The translations under genes were made by a program, and so were the position numbers. The notes below the pieces were generated by a model. The model did no database searches. It had not been told where the DNA came from and worked only from the letters and a program-made list of their open reading frames with translations. This document shows positions 1 through 11,264 of a DNA stretch of 64,000 nucleotides, one piece after another. The DNA comes from DATKAB01 sp964542745 (lineage in GTDB: Bacteria; Eisenbacteria; RBG-16-71-46). Location: NCBI GenBank assembly GCA_964542745.1, contig CAZIVR010000002.1, positions 34,037 to 98,036 on the forward strand, read 5' to 3'. Each line of letters begins with the position of its first letter. Within the stretch, counting starts at the first letter, position 1.

Positions 1-1
1 C

Positions 2-3000
2 GAGGTGAACCCCGCGCTCCTGGTCTCGGTCTACCTGCGCTACGGCGGCGGGGACGAGGGGCCGAACGGCGCGCCGCCTCCGCCCGACGAGGCGCTCTCG
101 CCCGCCGCGGGGCGGCTCGCCGGCCCCGGGTTCTGGGCCGCGGTCGAGGCCGCGGCGCGGCAGGACGGGGTGGCGGCCCTGCACGTCCACGCCGGCCCCG
201 AGAAGTCGTACCGGCTGGTCCCGAAGCTCGACGCGTTCCTCAAGGCCCGCCTGGTGCGCGCGCGCGTGCAGCTCGTCTCGGCGGGGGGCGACTCCGACAC
301 GCAGGCCTCGGCGGCGACGGTCTACGAATCGGTGTTGCTCGGCGCCAACGGCGGCTCGATGTCGCACGTCGCGGGAATCGCGCTGTGCCCGGAGCTGATC
401 GACGCGTACCACGGGGCCGACGCGGGCGCGGCGCTCGCCACGCTCGCCGAGCGCACGCCGGAGGAGCTGCGCGACCTCGCGGCCAACACGCTCACCTGCT
501 GGCAGCACTCGATCCTCGACTTCCTGTCGTGCATGGGGATCGACGACATCCAGAAGACCTCCGGGAACACCATGGCGATCACGATGACCGCCGAGTGGGT
601 CCGGGAGTGCGACCGGCTGGCCACGCCCGAGTTCGGGCGCCTGAACGCCGGGCTCAACGCGGCCCGGATCGCGGCCGAGCCTCCGCCCGCGGCGGTGCGG
701 GAGCGCTTCAAGGTGTCGAGCCTGCTGCGCGAGGTCGAGCCGGGCCTGCCGCGGGTGCACGCGGCCCGCGTGCTCGACCACGGCAACGCCAACTACCACC
801 TCGAGAACTCCAACCGGAACCTGAGCGCCGACTTCCTCGACGTGATCTACCGGATGTCGGCGGGGGAGATGCCGCGCGCGGAGGACTTCTTCATCGAGAG
901 CGACATGGGCCCGCTCTCGCTCGACCGCGTGGGGCTGCGGCTCTCGCGGGAATCTCTGGAGTGGTCGCTCGAGCGGTTCCGCCGCGATCCCGGGCTCCTC
1001 GACTACGTGTCGCTGGCGGTGCCGCGCGGCTTCCTGCGCCCGGGCGCCGCGCCCCCGCTCTGCGAGGTGCGGCTCCTTGCCGCCCTCGACGAGGACAGCG
1101 ACGGGGAGCAGGTGGTCGAGCCCGCGCCGCTGGTCCGATTCGCCTCGGACGCCGAGGGCGGCTTCGACCTCGCGCTCGCCGCCGATCCCGCGCTCGAGGC
1201 GGCGGTGGCGGGCGATGCCCCGCTGTGGCTGGTCACGGTGGACGCCGAGGGCCGCGAGGCGCGCACCGCGCTCGCCGCGCACGGCCACGGCGGGCACGGG
1301 CTCTCGATCGCGCGCGCCTCCCGGGACGGCGCCGTGGTGCTGCGGCGCGAGCCGCGCGGCGGCTACCGGCTCTCGGGGTTCGGGTTCCGCGAGCCGATCT
1401 GGCACGGGCCGGTGAACCACTCGAGCATCTCGCTGGGTGCCGCGAGCGAGGACTTCCTCACCGCGCGCGTCGAGGGCAACCGCGGCCTCTCGATGACCTC
1501 GTCGGGCGAGGGCGGCCCGATCCGGCTCGCGAGCGACGACGACATGAAGTGGGAGAGCCTGCAGGCCGCGAGCGGGCACTTCGGCATCCACGCGGCCGAC
1601 CTGCGCCGGGTGCGCGACGTGGAGATCAAGATCAACCAGGGCGCCAAGCCCGGGAAGGGCGGAAGGCTCTCGGGCGCGAAAGTCACGCCGACCGTGAGCC
1701 GCGCGCGCAATATCCCGGTGGGCACCGACGCGCTCTCGCCCGATCCCAAGCACGACATCTACTCGATCGAGGACATGCCGGCCGAGGTCTGGCTCTGGCT
1801 CCTCTACCACAACCACTGCGGCATCAAGATCACCGGCTCCAACTACACGCGCTACGTCGCCGCCGGCATGTGGTCCAACTTCGTGGTGGACTACCTGCTG
1901 GTGGACGCGGGGCTCGGGGGCTCCGGCAACTACCACGCCGACTCGTCGCACGTGGGCTGGCCCGACATCTTCCGCACCATCCTGCACACGCACCACGCGC
2001 TGGTGTCCGAGAAGGTGGACCTCGAGAAGACCGGCGAGCTCAAGCCGATCCGCGACCTGAACGGCGCCCCGTTCGGGGCGAAGGGCGGGACCCGGCTGTT
2101 CGCCTCGGGCGGCATCCGGGGCGAGGTGGACATGCTCAAGGTGCTGATCGCCGGGGCCGACGCGCTCATGGAGGCCAGCATCGGCAAGGCGGTGGCATTC
2201 GGCTGCAACCAGTGCGGCAACTGCCACCTCGACTGCCCGCGGGGCGGCATCACCACCAAGGCCGAGCTCACCATGCAGAACGACCGCGCCCTGATGCGGC
2301 GGCGCTTCCGCAACTGGACCGCGCTCAACATGGTGAAGCTCGCGATCCTGGTGGACGCGCTGAACCGCGAGTCCGGCGCGCTCGCCGCCGACGGCGCGGT
2401 GGCGGACGCGGGGGCGCTGCTTTCCGACATCCGCGCGCTGCGCGGGCGAACCGACCTGCTGGCGATGCCGGACCACGGCGCGTCCGAGCGGCCCGCGAGG
2501 CCCGAAGCCGACCACGACTCGTGCCGCGTGGGCTCGCTCGCCGTCTCGGAGCCGGTCACCGTGGACGCGATCTGGGAGTCGGCGCGGCTCTCCTACAACG
2601 GCGGCAACAACCGCGGCGGCGGCATCGACTTCGCCGGGTTCGCCCCGGCCCCGCTGCGCGAGCGGACCTGCCTGATCTTCAACACCATCGGCCCCGACCG
2701 CGCGGACACGATGCGCGAGATGCTCGGCCACCTCGCGGGCTGCCGCTTCTTCGACGCCGCGGGCCGCGAGCGCACCGCGCAGGAGGTGCGCGAGGGGCTC
2801 GCCGCGTACCGCGTGCCCGTGCGGGAGCGGTACGCGCACGAGACCGGGTGGCGCGACGCGGACCTGCGCGAGAACCCCGGCGACTTCTACATGTTCTTCG
2901 TCGGGCTCGCGCCGTCGGTGCTGCGGCGCTACGGCCGCGCGCTGGTCGCGAGCCCGCACTGGCTCCAGCGCCGCACCCAGTACGGCGACCTGTCCGAGGA

Positions 3001-5734
3001 CTCGCTGCACGCCGCGCTCGACGCGGCGGCGGCCGCGGAGGAAGCGGCGGGCGCGGAGCGGCCCGCCGGCGCCGCGGACGACGCGGGAGCGGCGCCCGGG
3101 AGCGCCGCGGGCGGCCCCGCGCCTCGCGAACGGCTCGAGGCGTTCGTCGCCGACGTGCGCGAGGAATACTTCTCGGCGCTCGCCCACCTGGTCGACACCC
3201 GCTACTACCGCACCCACCTTCCGCCGCCCGGGCCCGGCGGCGCGCCCGCGCCGGAAGGAAAGTACGCGGCCAAGCGGCGCGGCTTCGTGGTCTCGATGGG
3301 CGAGGACCTCGGCGCGATCAAGATGTCGGGCTGGACCCACACCATCCCCGAGTACTTCGACTTCGAGCGCTTCTGGGCGGGCTACCCCGGCGCGGGGCCG
3401 GAAGGCGTGGAGGTCCGCGTGAAGGGCGCGACGCGGCGCACCACCGCGCTGCACGCCCACGCCTGGGGCATGCACCACCGTTACCCGACCAACTCGCCGG
3501 CGATCGACGCCGAGGGGCGCGGCAACCCGGCCGGGGCGCATCCCTTCAAGGCCTACAACGTGCTGCTCATGCACAACGGCGAGCAGGTCGGGGTGGACTC
3601 GACCTCGCCGTTCCTCAACGAGTTCGGGTACGTGCACGCCGATCCCTCGATGGGCGAGGGGCACGCGCTCTACCACGGCGACTCGATCTACGAGCGCAAG
3701 GCCCTCACCGACACCGAGTACGCCGCCTACCTCGTGGACTTCACGCGCCGCGTGCTCGGGCTCTCGACCGAGGAGGCCTCGCAGGTGATCTCGCCGATCA
3801 CCGGGCTGGATCTCGCCGCCATGGACGACGCGCGCCGCGAGCTGCTCACGCTGCTCATGACCAACTACGTGCAGCTCACGCCCACCGGGCCCTACAAGTT
3901 CACGATCGTCGAGTCGCGGCGCGGCCCGGCGGGCCGCGTGATCGGCTTCCGCGAGAACATGGACATCAAGTTCCTCCGCCCCCACGAGATCCTCGTGAGC
4001 CGCGACGCCTCGGCGGGGGGCGTGACCGCGGTCGCGAACGGGAGCGAGGCCAAGATCGCCGACTCGATGCTGCGCGTGCTCCACCGCCAGGGAGTGCTCG
4101 GCGACGCGGCCGCCGACCTGCGCTTCAGCATGCGGCCGGGCGGCAACCCGGGGCGCCGCGACTTCGGCGGCGTGTTCGAGGCCTTCACGAGCCCCGGGAG
4201 CGGGGCGATCGAGCTGCGGAACCGCTTCGGCGAGGACGTTCCGGTGGACCGCGCCGGCGCCAAGGTGGATCTCGCCCGGCCGCTCGCGGACGCGGTGGCG
4301 GGCGCGAGCCCGGAGTGGGCGAGGCTCGTGTCGGAGCGGCTCGAGCAGCTCGGGCGCCTGCTCGACGGCGCGGGCGGCATGAGCGCGGGCCGGCTGTTCG
4401 GCCCCGACGACCTGCTGCCGGCGCCCGCCTCGGAGCTGGTGGAAGCCGCGCTCGAGCGCGCGCTGGAGCTGTCCTTCGACGACCTCCGGCTGCTCGCCGA
4501 ATCCGCGCTGCCGGCTTTCGCCGCGGCGGGCGACGCGCGGCGCGCGGCGGCGATCCGCGTGCTCACGGAGCTGCGCAAGCGCTTCGCCTTCGCGGACCTC
4601 GGCGGCAAGTCGCTGTCGAGCGTCGAGTACCTGGTGGACGGCGGGCGCGACGCCGCGGGCGCCCCGGAGGGCGGGCTCGCGCGCCTCTTCGACGCGGTGC
4701 CGCCGCTCTTCGAGGTGCTGCGGCGGCCGCCGGGGGGCACCCGCTACGCGCGCCTCACGCTCGGCACGCGCGACGACCTCTCGCCGCCCGGGAACGCCGC
4801 GCGCGACGTGCTGGTCGTGGACTTCGCCGGCTTCGAGAGCGAGTCGTTCGGCCTCGACTCCGCCTCGCGCATCGTGAGCCGCGCGGTGCGGCTCGGCTGG
4901 CGGAACCTGGTGGGTTACGGGTTCGTCGGCGGCCCGCGCTACGTGGGGACCAACCTCGGCGACGCGCGCGGCGTGGCCGCGCCGGGCGTGGTGATCGAGC
5001 TCTACGGCCGGGAGTTCGGCGACTTCATCGGCGCCCTCCTCGAGGGCGCGAGCATCGCCGTCTACGGCCAGGGCCAGAGCCACCTCGGGATGAAGGCCGA
5101 CTCCGGGGACCTGTTCGTGCTGCAGGACATGCTCAACACCGGGATGTACGCCGCCCACGGCGGCACCGTGAGCGTGTGGGACTCGGGCTCGCGCTTCGCC
5201 GCGGCCGGCCAGAACAAGGTGACGCTCGCCGACGGCAAGACCCCCGCGCAGGGGTTCCGGTCGCTCCACTGGGGATCGCCCAACGAGTACGCGTTCGAGT
5301 ACCTGATGTCGGGCGGCGACAATTCGCTGCACGTCGTGATGGGACTCCGGAAGCCCGACGCGCGCGGCGAGCTGGCGCTGCGCCCCAAGCCCTACGCCGG
5401 CAAGTTCTTCATGTCGGGTGCGGCGGCCGGCCGCGTGTTCGTGTTCGACCCGGGCGTGAAGCTCGATCCCGCCCAGTACCACGGCAACGTCCCGTCGCGG
5501 ATCACTCCCGCCGAGTGGGAACGGGAGCTGGCCCCGTTCCTCGCGCGCGACGCCCGGCGGCGGGGGCTGCCGCTGCGCGTCGAGGGCGAGTTCGTGACGC
5601 TCCGGCTCGAGGGCGATTGGAAGCGCTGGCGCTACGACGAGGCGTTCGTGAAGCTGATCCCGCTCAAGGTCGCGAAGGCCGCCCAGCAGCAGGGCGTGGT
5701 GGCCCCCCAGCTCGCGCAGATCGTCGGCGAGTAG
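2..5734 (+). CDS. Glutamate-synthase-like multidomain protein, 5' truncated
   Basis: The frame is open to the left edge, so the true N-terminus is probably outside the window; residues are numbered from the GTG at 5. Over 1,900 residues are visible. Residues about 480-745 match the FMN-binding glutamate synthase domain, including an IKINQGAKPGKGG motif and an HDIYSIED motif. They end in Cys734, 737, 740 and 744, spaced CxxCxxCxxxCP like a ferredoxin-type 4Fe-4S ligand set. Residues about 1085-1340 resemble a class II glutamine amidotransferase (HHRYPTN at 1157, HNGE at 1190). Residues about 1600-1800 match the C-terminal GXGXG beta-helix of GltB. In normal GltB the amidotransferase comes first and begins with a catalytic Cys; here it is internal and no such Cys is evident. 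Ammonia-dependent synthesis of glutamate, or a different flavoenzyme reaction, is possible. Family membership is firm, reaction is not. Confidence 0.8.
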   Translation, partial: EVNPALLVSVYLRYGGGDEGPNGAPPPPDEALSPAAGRLAGPGFWAAVEAAARQDGVAALHVHAGPEKSYRLVPKLDAFLKARLVRARVQLVSAGGDSDTQASAATVYESVLLGANGGSMSHVAGIALCPELIDAYHGADAGAALATLAERTPEELRDLAANTLTCWQHSILDFLSCMGIDDIQKTSGNTMAITMTAEWVRECDRLATPEFGRLNAGLNAARIAAEPPPAAVRERFKVSSLLREVEPGLPRVHAARVLDHGNANYHLENSNRNLSADFLDVIYRMSAGEMPRAEDFFIESDMGPLSLDRVGLRLSRESLEWSLERFRRDPGLLDYVSLAVPRGFLRPGAAPPLCEVRLLAALDEDSDGEQVVEPAPLVRFASDAEGGFDLALAADPALEAAVAGDAPLWLVTVDAEGREARTALAAHGHGGHGLSIARASRDGAVVLRREPRGGYRLSGFGFREPIWHGPVNHSSISLGAASEDFLTARVEGNRGLSMTSSGEGGPIRLASDDDMKWESLQAASGHFGIHAADLRRVRDVEIKINQGAKPGKGGRLSGAKVTPTVSRARNIPVGTDALSPDPKHDIYSIEDMPAEVWLWLLYHNHCGIKITGSNYTRYVAAGMWSNFVVDYLLVDAGLGGSGNYHADSSHVGWPDIFRTILHTHHALVSEKVDLEKTGELKPIRDLNGAPFGAKGGTRLFASGGIRGEVDMLKVLIAGADALMEASIGKAVAFGCNQCGNCHLDCPRGGITTKAELTMQNDRALMRRRFRNWTALNMVKLAILVDALNRESGALAADGAVADAGALLSDIRALRGRTDLLAMPDHGASERPARPEADHDSCRVGSLAVSEPVTVDAIWESARLSYNGGNNRGGGIDFAGFAPAPLRERTCLIFNTIGPDRADTMREMLGHLAGCRFFDAAGRERTAQEVREGLAAYRVPVRERYAHETGWRDADLRENPGDFYMFFVGLAPSVLRRYGRALVASPHWLQRRTQYGDLSEDSLHAALDAAAAAEEAAGAERPAGAADDAGAAPGSAAGGPAPRERLEAFVADVREEYFSALAHLVDTRYYRTHLPPPGPGGAPAPEGKYAAKRRGFVVSMGEDLGAIKMSGWTHTIPEYFDFERFWAGYPGAGPEGVEVRVKGATRRTTALHAHAWGMHHRYPTNSPAIDAEGRGNPAGAHPFKAYNVLLMHNGEQVGVDSTSPFLNEFGYVHADPSMGEGHALYHGDSIYERKALTDTEYAAYLVDFTRRVLGLSTEEASQVISPITGLDLAAMDDARRELLTLLMTNYVQLTPTGPYKFTIVESRRGPAGRVIGFRENMDIKFLRPHEILVSRDASAGGVTAVANGSEAKIADSMLRVLHRQGVLGDAAADLRFSMRPGGNPGRRDFGGVFEAFTSPGSGAIELRNRFGEDVPVDRAGAKVDLARPLADAVAGASPEWARLVSERLEQLGRLLDGAGGMSAGRLFGPDDLLPAPASELVEAALERALELSFDDLRLLAESALPAFAAAGDARRAAAIRVLTELRKRFAFADLGGKSLSSVEYLVDGGRDAAGAPEGGLARLFDAVPPLFEVLRRPPGGTRYARLTLGTRDDLSPPGNAARDVLVVDFAGFESESFGLDSASRIVSRAVRLGWRNLVGYGFVGGPRYVGTNLGDARGVAAPGVVIELYGREFGDFIGALLEGASIAVYGQGQSHLGMKADSGDLFVLQDMLNTGMYAAHGGTVSVWDSGSRFAAAGQNKVTLADGKTPAQGFRSLHWGSPNEYAFEYLMSGGDNSLHVVMGLRKPDARGELALRPKPYAGKFFMSGAAAGRVFVFDPGVKLDPAQYHGNVPSRITPAEWERELAPFLARDARRRGLPLRVEGEFVTLRLEGDWKRWRYDEAFVKLIPLKVAKAAQQQGVVAPQLAQIVGE

Positions 5735-5815
5735 GCGCCTCGCGGCGACGCGCGGAGCCTGTTAGCTTTGCCCGCGCCGCACGATGACGGACCCATCCGC
5801 CCCGAGGAGTCTTCG

Positions 5816-7111
5816 ATGACCGTTCCCGCGTCCTCCGCCGCACCCGCGGTGACCGACCACTCGCTCTCGCGCCTCGCGCGCGGCATGGTGGGATCCGAGG
5901 TGCTCCGCATCGCCGCCGAGGTGCGCGCCGCGATCGCCGCCGGAAAGCCGATCTGCAACCTCACGGTCGGCGACTTCGACCCGAAGGAATTCCCGCTGCC
6001 CGCGCCGCTGGTCGCCGGGATCAAGCGCGCGCTCGACGCCGGACACTCGAACTACCCGCCCTCGAACGGCATCCCCGAGCTGCGGAAGAGCGTGGTCGAG
6101 TTCTACCGCCGCGAGCTCGGCCTCGATTTCGGCGTGGATTCGGTGGTGGTGGCGGGCGGGGCGCGGCCACTCATCTACGCGACCTACCGCACGCTGGTGG
6201 ACCCGGGGGAGCACGCCGTGTTCCCGGTGCCCTCGTGGAACAACAACCACTACGCGTACCTGACCGGCGCGCGCGCGGTGGCGCTCGAGGTCAGGCGCGA
6301 GCACGGCTTCCACCCCACGCCCGAGCAGGTCGCGGCGCAGCTCCCGACCGCCCGCCTCGTCGCGCTCTGCTCGCCGAGCAACCCCACCGGCACCGCGATC
6401 GGGTCCGCCGCCCTCGCGGAGATCTGCCGGGCGATCGTGGCCGAAAACGAGAAGCGTGCCGCGAAGGGCGAACGGCCCGTGTTCCTGATGTACGACCAGG
6501 TCTACTGGGCCACCGCCTTCGGCGAGGCGAAGCCGGCGATGCCGACCGCGCTGGTGCCGGAGGTCGCCCCCTACACCGTGCTCATCGACGCGATCTCCAA
6601 GTCGCTCGCCGCGACCGGCCTGCGGGTGGGCTGGGCGGTCGCCCACCCGGCGGTGATGAGCCGCATGTCGGACTTCCTCGGCCACGTCGGCGCGTGGGCG
6701 CCCAAGCCGGAGCAGGTCGCGACCGCCGAGTTCCTCGCGGACGCCGCCGCGTTCGCCGAGCACCGCGCCTCGATGGAGCGCCGCCTGCGCGAGCGGCTCG
6801 AGGCGCTGGCGGCCGGTTTCCGGCGCCTCCGCGAGCGCGGCGTCGCGGTCGAGGCCACCGAGCCCGAGGGCACGCTCTACCTGTCGGCCCGCTTCCCCCT
6901 CGGCGTCACGGCGCGTGGCCGGGAGCTTCGCACCAACGAGGACGTGCGGCGGCTGCTGCTCGAGGAGGCCGGGCTCGCGGTGGTGCCGTTCCAGGCGTTC
7001 GCGCTTCCCGACGAGGGCGGCTGGATGCGGCTCTCGGTGGGCGCGGTGTCCCTGCGCGCGATCGAGGACGGCATGGCGCGGCTCGGGCAGGTGATGGAGG
7101 GGGCGAGGTAG
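5816..7111 (+). CDS. PLP-dependent class I/II aminotransferase
   Basis: A 431-residue fold-type I aminotransferase. The motif SPSNPTGTA and the Schiff-base lysine in IDAISKSLAATGLRVGW are typical of aspartate/aromatic-type class I enzymes. It would move an amino group between an amino acid and a 2-oxo acid, with pyridoxal phosphate in the cytoplasm; the substrate cannot be read from the sequence. The start is the ATG at 5816, preceded by GAGGAG at 5804-5809 with six-base spacing; an upstream in-frame start at 5768 has no such site. It follows the glutamate-synthase-like gene by 81 bases on the same strand, so a shared role in amino-group metabolism is plausible but inferred. Confidence 0.9.
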   Translation: MTVPASSAAPAVTDHSLSRLARGMVGSEVLRIAAEVRAAIAAGKPICNLTVGDFDPKEFPLPAPLVAGIKRALDAGHSNYPPSNGIPELRKSVVEFYRRELGLDFGVDSVVVAGGARPLIYATYRTLVDPGEHAVFPVPSWNNNHYAYLTGARAVALEVRREHGFHPTPEQVAAQLPTARLVALCSPSNPTGTAIGSAALAEICRAIVAENEKRAAKGERPVFLMYDQVYWATAFGEAKPAMPTALVPEVAPYTVLIDAISKSLAATGLRVGWAVAHPAVMSRMSDFLGHVGAWAPKPEQVATAEFLADAAAFAEHRASMERRLRERLEALAAGFRRLRERGVAVEATEPEGTLYLSARFPLGVTARGRELRTNEDVRRLLLEEAGLAVVPFQAFALPDEGGWMRLSVGAVSLRAIEDGMARLGQVMEGAR

Positions 7112-7132
7112 GCGCACCGGGAGGGGCCGTTC

Positions 7133-7624
7133 GTGAGCCGATTCACCGTGACCGCGTGGGTGCTGGGCGGGCTCTTCGGCCTCGCCGCCGGGATCGGCGG
7201 CTTCACGTTCATGTACGCCGAGGGCGCCTCCTACCTCGGGCACGACTCGGCCGCGTGCGCCAACTGCCACGTCATGCGTGAGAACTACGACGGCTGGCTC
7301 AAGTCGAGCCACCGGGCGGTGGCGGAGTGCAACGACTGCCACACCCCGCACGAGCCGGTCCAGAAGTACGTCACCAAGGCGATCAACGGATTCAACCACT
7401 CGACCGCATTCACCACCGGGCGCTTTCACGAGCCGATCCGGATCAAGCGATGGAACCGCGAGATCGTCGAGCGCGCCTGCCGCCACTGTCACGGGGACAT
7501 CGTCGAGGCGATGGTTTCGGGCGAGGGCCCCCACGGGGGCGCCGGCGCCGAAGTTTCCTGCGTCCGCTGCCACGGGTCGGTGGGGCACTCCGATCCGGGC
7601 TTCGCGGCCCAACCGGGGAGGTAG
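7133..7624 (+). CDS. nrfH: Cytochrome c nitrite reductase small subunit NrfH
   Basis: A 163-residue membrane-anchored tetrahaem cytochrome c. One N-terminal transmembrane helix (about residues 8-28) is followed by four CxxCH sites at Cys42, Cys66, Cys116 and Cys143. This is the NapC/NrfH family, which takes electrons from menaquinol and passes them to NrfA outside the inner membrane. The GTG start at 7133 has a GGGAGGGG Shine-Dalgarno just upstream. The stop is two bases before the nrfA ATG, so the two subunits form one operon. A length of about 160 residues and four haems are normal for NrfH. Confidence 0.95.
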   Translation: MSRFTVTAWVLGGLFGLAAGIGGFTFMYAEGASYLGHDSAACANCHVMRENYDGWLKSSHRAVAECNDCHTPHEPVQKYVTKAINGFNHSTAFTTGRFHEPIRIKRWNREIVERACRHCHGDIVEAMVSGEGPHGGAGAEVSCVRCHGSVGHSDPGFAAQPGR

Positions 7625-7626
7625 GC

Positions 7627-9042
<1,416 letters not shown>

Positions 9043-10404
9043 CGGGAACGCCCCCTTCCCCGGGCGGGGCGCCGTGCACGGGAAGGGTGAGGACGAAGCG
9101 CGCCCCACCCAGCGCCGAGGGAAGCGAAGTCACGTCCCCGCCGTGGGCGCGGGCGACCCGGCGCAGGATCGGCAGCCCGAGCCCGAAGCCCGCGGCTCCG
9201 GAGCGGGCGCCGGCGCCGCGGAAGAACGGGTCGAAGACGCGCTCCCGCTCGGAGTCGGGGATTCCGGGTCCCGCGTCGTCCACCGCGAGGGTGGCGGATC
9301 CCGCCGCGGCGCTCACCTCGACCGCCACGCGGTCGCCGGTCCGCGAGAACTTGAACGCGTTGTCGAGGAGGTTGCGCGCGGCGGCGGCCAGGAGCGCGGT
9401 GTTGCCTTCGACCAGCACTTCGTCCGGGGCCGCGAGCCGCGCGTCCGACTCGCGCCCGGGGTGACGGGCGCACGCCTCCGCGAGCGCTTCGCGCGCGAGG
9501 TCCGCGAGGTTCAGGACCTCGAATCCGGTCGCCTCGGCGGCCCCCGCCTCGCCCGAGCGGTGCAGGAGCAGCACGGCGTCCACCAGTTCCCTCATCGCCG
9601 CCACCTGCCCCGCCGCACGTTCGAGTCCCGCGGCGCCGCGGGAGTCCCTCGCGGCGGCCTCCCGCAGCAGGTCCAGCTCGCCCCCGAGCACGGTGAGCGG
9701 AGTGCGCAGCTCGTGGGAGGCGTCCGCGGTCAGGCGGCGCTCGGCGCTCAGGGCGTCGTCGAGCCGCTCGAGCAGGCGGTCGAACGCCACCGCGAGGCGG
9801 TCCAGCTCGTCGAGCCCGGAGCGGGCGCCGAGGGACCGGGGATGGCGGTCCGCGGACAGGCTCCCCGCGCGGTCCGCCATCTCGGAGAGCGGCCGCAGCG
9901 ACCTCGCCACGAGCCAGCGGCCGAACAGCAGGCTGAAGGCGAGGATGGGAAGGCCCGCGATCAGGAGCGATCGCGCGAGCGCCGAGAGATGGCTCCGCTC
10001 CGCCCCGCCGCCTCCCGCCACGGCGACGCGAACGCCGTGCGGGCCCGAGGCCGTGGCGACGATCGTCCCGTCCCCGGCGGGCCGGCCGGGGTCCGTACGC
10101 GAGGGGCCGCTCGGGGCGAGCGACGAGGCGAGCACCCGCCCCGTCGAATCCCGCACCTCGACCCTCAGGCCGACGTCGAGCCCGTCCTCCACCATGCTGC
10201 GGGCCGCGGCCTCGGGATCCGGCTCGTCCACGAGCTCCTGCGCGTAACCGTCGGCGAGGCGGGCGGCGGTTCGGGAGACGAACGCGTGGCGCTCGGCCCG
10301 CATCACGCCCGCGGTGATCGCCATCGCCAGCACGGCGAACAGGGCGATCGCCGCCAGCGTCGCGACCTGCTGCAGGAGGGTCAGGCGGGCGAGCAGGGAG
10401 CGCA

Positions 10405-11073
10405 TCAGTCGCCCAGTTCCAGCAGGAAGCCCTCGCCGCGCAGCGTGCGGAGCCGCGGGCCGCCGGCGCCCAGCTTGCGGCGGAGCCGCGAGACGATCAC
10501 GTCGAGGCTCTCGGAGGCCCCGGGCCCGGGATGCGGCCACGCCGACTCGAGGATGTCGCGGCGGGCGACCGCTTCCCCCGGGCGATCCGCGAGCAGCCGC
10601 AGCACCGCCCACTCGCGCGCCGTCAACGTGATCTCGGCGCCGGCCCGGGTCATGCGGCGCGCCGCGAAGTCGAGCGAGACGTCCCCCGAGCGCAGCGGGG
10701 CCGCCGCCGCCGGGCGTCCGCGCCGGCCGAGGGCCCGAACGCGGGCCCGCAGCTCGGCGATCGCGAAGGGCTTCCGGAGGTAGTCGTCGCCGCCGGCGTC
10801 GAGGCCGGCGATCCGGTCCTCCACCTCCCCGCGCGCGGTGAGGAACAGGATCGGCAGGGGCACGCCGCGGCCGCGCAGCTCGCGGCAGAACTCGACACCG
10901 CTGCCGTCGGGGAGCATCACGTCCACGATCGCCACCTCGAGGTTTCCCGACTCGACGGCCCGCAGCGCGTCGCCGAGGTTCGCGACGGCGGTGACTTCGT
11001 GGCCGGCCTCCTCGAGCGTGCGGCACAGGAGGTCGCGCGTCTCCAGGCTGTCCTCGACGACCAGGACTCGCAT
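10405..11073 (-). CDS. OmpR/PhoB-family response regulator
   Basis: A 222-residue DNA-binding regulator. The receiver domain has the acidic pocket VVEDS near the start, phosphoacceptor Asp51 in IVDVMLPDGSG and the conserved Lys in LRKPF. The winged-helix output domain (about 130-222) contains LTAREWAVLRLLA and SESLDVIVSRLRRKLG, typical of OmpR-type proteins. It is encoded immediately before its cognate kinase. The divergent promoter region to its left-hand neighbour holds an 11-base-spaced direct repeat (11130-11147) that could be its own binding site. Confidence 0.93.
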   Translation of the reverse strand: MRVLVVEDSLETRDLLCRTLEEAGHEVTAVANLGDALRAVESGNLEVAIVDVMLPDGSGVEFCRELRGRGVPLPILFLTARGEVEDRIAGLDAGGDDYLRKPFAIAELRARVRALGRRGRPAAAAPLRSGDVSLDFAARRMTRAGAEITLTAREWAVLRLLADRPGEAVARRDILESAWPHPGPGASESLDVIVSRLRRKLGAGGPRLRTLRGEGFLLELGD

Positions 11074-11129
11074 GCCCCGAGAGTAGGCGCCACCGCCGCC
11101 CGTGCCAACGGCGGGAGAGGGCCCGCCTG

Positions 11130-11147
11130 AACGGTTCGTAAACGGTT
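11130..11147. promoter_or_regulatory. Direct repeat AACGGTT-N4-AACGGTT, candidate regulator site
   Basis: AACGGTT occurs at 11130-11136 and again at 11141-11147, exactly 11 bases apart. It lies in the 191-base gap between the divergent response regulator and secreted-protein genes. OmpR/PhoB-type regulators typically bind direct repeats one helical turn apart. The match to that layout is clear, but binding is inferred. Confidence 0.4.
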
Positions 11148-11264
11148 GCGCCGCGGCGCGGGCCCCGGCGGCGCATGGTTTCCGAACCGGGCCGCGAGTC
11201 CGAGGTAGAAGGAGGCACGCGCGCCGGCCGTCGTGGCCGGAGCGCCAACCGAGGGAGGACGCCG

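Noticed and set aside
385..5787. A 1,800-codon frame overlapping the glutamate-synthase-like gene
   Set aside because: Its product is almost only Arg, Ala, Gly and Pro, as expected of a shifted frame.
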